NCBI GenBank assembly: GCA_003663055.1
Contig: QMZF01000028.1
Location: 1 to 8,506, forward strand
Reading direction: 5' to 3'
Source: Archaeoglobales archaeon
GTDB lineage: Archaea > Halobacteriota > Archaeoglobi > Archaeoglobales > Archaeoglobaceae
DNA: 8,506 nucleotides
The notes beneath the pieces are model-generated. The model was given only the letters and a program-made list of their open reading frames with translations, made no database searches and was not told the DNA's origin. Numbering within the stretch: the first letter of the stretch is position 1; every line of letters starts with the position of its first letter. The position numbers and the translations under genes were made by a program. Positions 5,569 to 8,506 of the stretch are shown in pieces.

Positions 5569-6280
5569 CGCAGCAAAAAAGGCTGCTGGGATGGTGGAAG
5601 ATTGCTCGGTAATAGGGATTGGAAGCGGCACGACTATAGAAATTTTCCTTGAGGAGCTTGGGAGAAGGATAAAGGAGGAAGAACTGACCGTTTACGGCGT
5701 TCCTTCATCGTATCAATCACATCTAGCTGCGTTGAAGAACGGAGTCAAGATTGTCGATCTCTTTCAGTATCCAGAGCTCGACATATGCTTTGACGGGGCC
5801 GATCAGGTCGATGAGAATTTTAACTGCATAAAAGGTGGGGGAGCGGCTCTTACAAGGGAAAAGATAGTCGCAACAGCATCAAAAAAGGTGTACATAATCG
5901 TCGATTCGTCAAAGATCGTTGAAAGACTTAATATGCCGGTTCCCATCGAAGTCTTGCCTTTTGCCTGCGGGTTTGTGGAAAAGAAATTAGCCGAAATTGG
6001 AAAGCCTGTTATTAGAACGGGAAGCGGCAAACTCGGGCCGGTAGTTACAGACAACGGAAACTTTATCATAGATTGCGATTTTGGAGAAATTAAAAAACCT
6101 GAAGAGCTGGAAAGAGAAATTGATGAGATTCCTGGGGTTGTGGAAAGCGGAATATTCTGCTCGAAGCTGATAGATGGGGTTATAGCGGGTTATGAGAATA
6201 AAGCTGAGATTTTAAAGGGTAAAATTAGACATCAAACCCAAAGAGGTAAAAACTTAAGCTCCCATACGTTTAAGCCATGA
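5552..6280 (+). CDS. rpiA: Ribose-5-phosphate isomerase A
   Basis: 242 residues. RpiA interconverts ribose 5-phosphate and ribulose 5-phosphate in the cytosol; in archaea this supplies ribose for nucleotides, often from ribulose 5-phosphate made by the reversed ribulose-monophosphate route. Visible motifs: phosphate-binding GIGSGTT (22-28), GVPSSYQSHLAA (49-60), FDGADQVDENFNCIKGGGAALTREKIVA (80-107) with catalytic-site residues D81, D84, K94 and E103 in the same numbering as the E. coli enzyme, DSSK (118-121), and VVTDNGNFIIDCDF (164-177). The family normally ends soon after ESGIF....DGVIAG; here about 20 further basic, polar residues follow (from about 222), an unusual tail. The start ATG lies in surE, at a run of seven G (5554-5560), and its stop overlaps the next start as ATGA, so the three genes are probably co-translated. 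Confidence 0.95.
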   Translation: MGGKVNAAKKAAGMVEDCSVIGIGSGTTIEIFLEELGRRIKEEELTVYGVPSSYQSHLAALKNGVKIVDLFQYPELDICFDGADQVDENFNCIKGGGAALTREKIVATASKKVYIIVDSSKIVERLNMPVPIEVLPFACGFVEKKLAEIGKPVIRTGSGKLGPVVTDNGNFIIDCDFGEIKKPEELEREIDEIPGVVESGIFCSKLIDGVIAGYENKAEILKGKIRHQTQRGKNLSSHTFKP

Positions 6281-6720
6281 CCATGTACGTGCCATGGAGG
6301 CGAGTAGCTTCCTGGCACTGCACAGCTTGCGGCATTTGCTGTTACAAGTATAAAGTCAAGCTAACGTTTTACGAATATTTAAAACTTAAACCCACGGGAT
6401 TCGTTGAGGAGAAAACAGGAAGGTACTACATAAGGAAAATTGGTAACCGCTGCCCCTTCCAGGTAGGTAGACTCTGCTCTCTCCAAGGCGAAAGGAAACC
6501 CTTAGCCTGTAAACTCTATCCATTTCTTATCAGAAAGAAGGGAGAAGAGAGAGCTCTCTTCGAGCACAACGGCGAGGAATTCTACGTTTACGTGTGTACG
6601 GATTGCCCAAATGTTGTGCTTGGAAGCTCAAGTAAGAGCATGGAGAGGCTCGTGAGGGAAGCGATAATGCTCTATACGGGTGAGAAGAGGAACGTGGAGC
6701 TGATAACAGCCTCTTTTTAG
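6277..6720 (+). CDS. YkgJ-type cysteine-cluster (Zn/Fe-binding) protein
   Basis: 147 residues. The N-terminus carries CTACGICC (C15, C18, C21, C22), the signature of the YkgJ/CxxCxxCC family annotated as putative zinc- or iron-chelating, followed by the usual second set: NRCPFQVGRLCSL (C59, C67), PLACKLYPF (C78) and a family-atypical late CTDC (C107, C110). The conserved 'R...CPF....C.l......C..yPf' arrangement confirms the family. The molecular function is not established; several members bind Fe-S or Zn. No membrane segment or signal is seen, so it should be cytosolic. ATG 6277 overlaps the rpiA stop by four bases (ATGA); a second ATG two codons on (6283) is possible. The stop is followed by protein-like sequence on the same strand (see 6721-6856), so relatives may be longer. 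Confidence 0.82.
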   Translation: MTMYVPWRRVASWHCTACGICCYKYKVKLTFYEYLKLKPTGFVEEKTGRYYIRKIGNRCPFQVGRLCSLQGERKPLACKLYPFLIRKKGEERALFEHNGEEFYVYVCTDCPNVVLGSSSKSMERLVREAIMLYTGEKRNVELITASF

Positions 6721-6856
6721 AAGAGAGTTTACGAGGAGAGACTTATTCGATTAGACCCTTGAGCGCTACATGATATCGCCGCAACACTACGAAAAGTACG
6801 ATCCCGAAAATCCAGTAGTCATCGTTTTGAATTCTTGCAAAGAGGGCAAGGGGTAA
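6721..6856 (+). other. Possible broken coding remnant after the YkgJ gene
   Basis: Directly after the TAG of the YkgJ gene the same frame reads KRVYEERLIRLDP and then TGA (6760-6762); the next frame takes over at the same place and reads ERYMISPQHYEKYDPENP and on to IVLNSCKEGKG before TAA at 6854-6856. Both pieces have composition typical of the real proteins here. Joined by one +1 step at CCT-TGA-G they would form about 45 residues. This may be a lost C-terminus of the YkgJ protein, a decayed neighbour, or a 28-aa small protein starting at ATG 6770. No clear Shine-Dalgarno supports the last. Chance is also possible. Confidence 0.25.
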
Positions 6857-6872
6857 GCAGTAACAAAACCAA

Positions 6873-7217
6873 TCAAATTTTACCCAAGATTGTCTCGCAT
6901 AACCTATCATAGAACATCTCAATGTCGAATTTTCTGTAGATGTAAACGGTATACCGATCATCTGTCTTTTTGATAGTAAACAAAGCCCAGTAGCCACCAC
7001 TTCTCGGTGTTATTATGCGCTCTCTAGCGGTAATAGTATCTGCAACTTCAATTTCAAACTTATCGAATCTGATGGATTCCGGCAACGCTATTATGAGTTC
7101 AAAACCCTCTAGGAATTTGAGGATGAAATCTTCGATTTCGGGATCGATATAACCATCTGGCCTTACGTAGTACATCTTTCTTCCCGCGCGCATCTTTATT
7201 TCGATGTCACGCTTCAT
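6873..7217 (-). CDS. Hypothetical protein linked to the VWA-like gene
   Basis: 114 residues, not recognised. It starts with a basic segment (MKRDIEIKMRAGRKMYYVRP), then a predicted helix IEDFILKFLEGF (about 28-39), then alternating beta strands (ELIIALPESI, KFEIEVADTI, YWALFTIKKT, RYTVYIYRKF) and a C-terminal amphipathic helix. It looks like a small alpha/beta cytosolic domain with no cysteine cluster, signal or catalytic motif. The start overlaps the end of the upstream VWA-like gene by 11 bases, so it is almost certainly the next cistron of that operon and may be a partner of that protein. A longer open frame on the same strand (6743-7000) overlaps its 3' half but looks like a shadow. Confidence 0.65.
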   Translation of the reverse strand: MKRDIEIKMRAGRKMYYVRPDGYIDPEIEDFILKFLEGFELIIALPESIRFDKFEIEVADTITARERIITPRSGGYWALFTIKKTDDRYTVYIYRKFDIEMFYDRLCETILGKI

Positions 7218-8436
7218 GTTCCAGCTTGATGACCGTATCGAAGCCTTTAATTTCTGTATGCGTTGTTACAAGGATCTTTTTAACGGCCTTTAGTTGTTTG
7301 ATCAACGATACGGCTCTTTTCGTATCAGCCCAGCAACCATCCGTTAGGCAAACAAATACATCGGTTGCTTTTATCTTTTGCTTAAACTGAGATACTATTG
7401 GAGCGAATACAGTTCCTCCACCATGCTTAAATTTAACTCCAGTAACATCCTTCAACCTTCTAACCTTACGTACGTCTCTTACAACCACATCCCACGTAAC
7501 GAGTGTAACAGCCGACTCTTTCGATGCTTTTAGAACTTCCGACATAAACTGCTCGAATTCCTTGTAGCTTATGCTACCGCTAACGTCGACAAAACACCAA
7601 ACGTGCGGTTTTGAAATCTGTCTGTATCCGGGAAAATCTGCAATTTTACGGCTGACCCTCAACCACGTCTGCATGAACGTTTTTGCTATCCCGTTAGTTA
7701 TCGCCTGACGCAACAAACTTCTCCATGAGACCTTGGACTCCAGTAAGCTGTTTAGAATCCACTCTTCTAAGTTTGTTAGCCTGTATCCTGCTGCTTTTGC
7801 GGCTATCAGGGATTCAACTATGACCTTCTCGATCCTTCCTTTAAGCTCTTCCTGAGGAGCTTTCACAAGCTCCTGCTTCCCCTCGTTCAGGACTTGTCCA
7901 TTTAAAACTTCATTGCCCAAGCTTCCGGGATTTGCCAAATCGCATGCCACAGCCACAGCTTTTGCCTCTTTTTCAAGCAGTTTCTCAAAGAGCTCCTCCG
8001 CTGAAAGCTTTTCAACCTCATCCTGCCGAAAGCCAAAGAAGGTTAAATCCGAGCTCACACCTAAGGATTTTATATAGAAGTTCACTTTTGCATCAATTGC
8101 GGTGTTTGCGTATGCATCAAGGATCTCAATCGGATAGCTTGCAGATTTTTCTCTAACCATCTCAACCTTTCTGAACGGGTGTTCAAGCAGCACATGAAGG
8201 AGTTCGTGAATGACCGTTACAACCCTGCCGATTTCATCCTGCATCGCCCAGTCCTTATACAAGTACATCGATCTCCCATCCGTTTCCGCAAGAACCCTGA
8301 TCGAACTTCCATGAACGTTTACGACTTTTTCAACGTTTGCGTAAACTACTCTAAGCTGCTTTGAAAGAAAGTAAAGCGTTGGAAATCTGCGGGCAAGGAT
8401 TAACAAGCATTCTTTGAACATTTCATCGGCCTTCAA
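7207..8436 (-). CDS. DUF2201-type putative metallopeptidase with VWA-like domain
   Basis: 409 residues from TTG 8436, which has GGTGA six bases upstream (8443-8447); ATG 8421 (404 aa) is an alternative, one base after the upstream stop. The N-terminal half matches the putative metallopeptidase domain: HELLHVLLEH (77-86, a zincin-like HExxHxxxxH with H77, E78, H81, H86) followed by DAYANTAIDAKVNFYI (107-122), where family members have a conserved A.D..iN segment. A charged, helical linker (about 140-210) joins SWRSLLRQAI (237-246) to the C-terminal VWA-like domain: CFVDVSGSIS (281-290, MIDAS DxSxS), GGGT (339-342) and LTDG (364-367). Such proteins usually sit beside a MoxR-type AAA ATPase and may act as a metal-dependent adaptor or protease in complex assembly. 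Peptidase activity is unproven in the family. No signal or membrane segment, so cytosolic. Confidence 0.83.
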   Translation of the reverse strand: MKADEMFKECLLILARRFPTLYFLSKQLRVVYANVEKVVNVHGSSIRVLAETDGRSMYLYKDWAMQDEIGRVVTVIHELLHVLLEHPFRKVEMVREKSASYPIEILDAYANTAIDAKVNFYIKSLGVSSDLTFFGFRQDEVEKLSAEELFEKLLEKEAKAVAVACDLANPGSLGNEVLNGQVLNEGKQELVKAPQEELKGRIEKVIVESLIAAKAAGYRLTNLEEWILNSLLESKVSWRSLLRQAITNGIAKTFMQTWLRVSRKIADFPGYRQISKPHVWCFVDVSGSISYKEFEQFMSEVLKASKESAVTLVTWDVVVRDVRKVRRLKDVTGVKFKHGGGTVFAPIVSQFKQKIKATDVFVCLTDGCWADTKRAVSLIKQLKAVKKILVTTHTEIKGFDTVIKLEHEA

Positions 8437-8506
8437 GCTTCTTCACCTTCATAAAGACGTTTATGAAGTGCTTTGCTATGCCCTTAAACTCCTCCGAATT
8501 AATCAT
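8423..8506 (-). CDS. C-terminal end of an unidentified gene (partial)
   Basis: From the window edge this frame reads 27 residues, including EFKGIAKHFINVFMKVKKLEG, and stops with TGA at 8425-8423, inside the start region of the VWA-like gene (14-base overlap with its TTG start). An ATG falls exactly at the edge (8506), so this could be a tiny complete ORF, but the tight overlap suggests the 3' end of a larger upstream cistron. By the usual order of DUF2201/VWA operons this would be a MoxR-like AAA ATPase; the visible amphipathic helix cannot confirm that. Confidence 0.45.
   Translation of the reverse strand: MINSEEFKGIAKHFINVFMKVKKLEGR

Noticed and set aside
6718..6720. TAG read as pyrrolysine to extend the YkgJ protein
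   Set aside because: Pyrrolysine use is known from a few methanogen and bacterial lineages; nothing here suggests it, and the extension meets TGA 13 codons later anyway.
6743..7000. Minus-strand 85-codon open frame with hydrophobic stretches
   Set aside because: It overlaps about 130 bases of the better-supported 114-aa gene in another frame, is Phe/Trp/Cys-rich unlike neighbours, and has no promoter or ribosome site.
1..8506. CRISPR array, insertion sequence or attachment site
   Set aside because: No regularly spaced repeat, transposase, integrase or flanking target duplication was found; gene content is chromosomal and operon-like.

Overview
The window looks archaeal and most resembles a hyperthermophilic euryarchaeon of the Archaeoglobales type (Archaeoglobus, Ferroglobus or Geoglobus). 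Support comes from AT-rich TATA boxes about 25-29 bases upstream of ATG codons with no room for a leader, terminators that are bare T-runs, Lys/Glu-rich proteins, and the tight surE-rpiA pair. The genus is inferred from overall feel and could not be tested here.

Layout, left to right. Bases 2-124 hold the last 40 codons of an M42-family aminopeptidase (+). A short convergent gap with T-rich terminators follows. Next comes a long minus-strand gene (297-2006) for a membrane-anchored, WAK-repeat beta-propeller-like protein. A divergent 176-base gap carries back-to-back promoters. A plus-strand block follows: a signal-less ModA-like binding protein (2183-3013), then, after a T-run terminator and a new promoter, fdhD (3126-3809), overlapped by 17 bases by a LarE-like sulfurtransferase gene (3793-4530). 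A 246-base gap with several inverted repeats leads into an overlapping operon: surE (4777-5568), rpiA (5552-6280) and a YkgJ-type cysteine-cluster protein (6277-6720). The right end is minus strand, reading leftward: the end of an unidentified gene (8423-8506), a DUF2201-type metallopeptidase-like/VWA-like protein (7207-8436), and an unknown 114-aa protein (6873-7217), all overlapping.

How the genes may work together. FdhD proteins pass sulfur to the Mo/W-bis-pterin cofactor of formate dehydrogenase-type enzymes, and LarE proteins are ATP-dependent sulfurtransferases. Their translational overlap suggests a sulfur-handling pair. Three oddities stand out: this FdhD has no cysteine in the loop that normally carries the catalytic Cys; the LarE has the three-cysteine pattern associated with an Fe-S cluster rather than a sacrificial Cys; and no larA/B/C genes are present. 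The neighbouring ModA-like protein lacks an export signal and appears to lack the usual oxyanion-binding serines. Together these could form an unusual cytoplasmic metal-cofactor sulfuration module, which is the best candidate here for something undescribed. The surE-rpiA-ykgJ operon looks like nucleotide and pentose-phosphate housekeeping plus a metal-binding protein. The right-hand cluster resembles MoxR-ATPase/VWA chaperone systems, but the ATPase, if there is one, lies outside the window.
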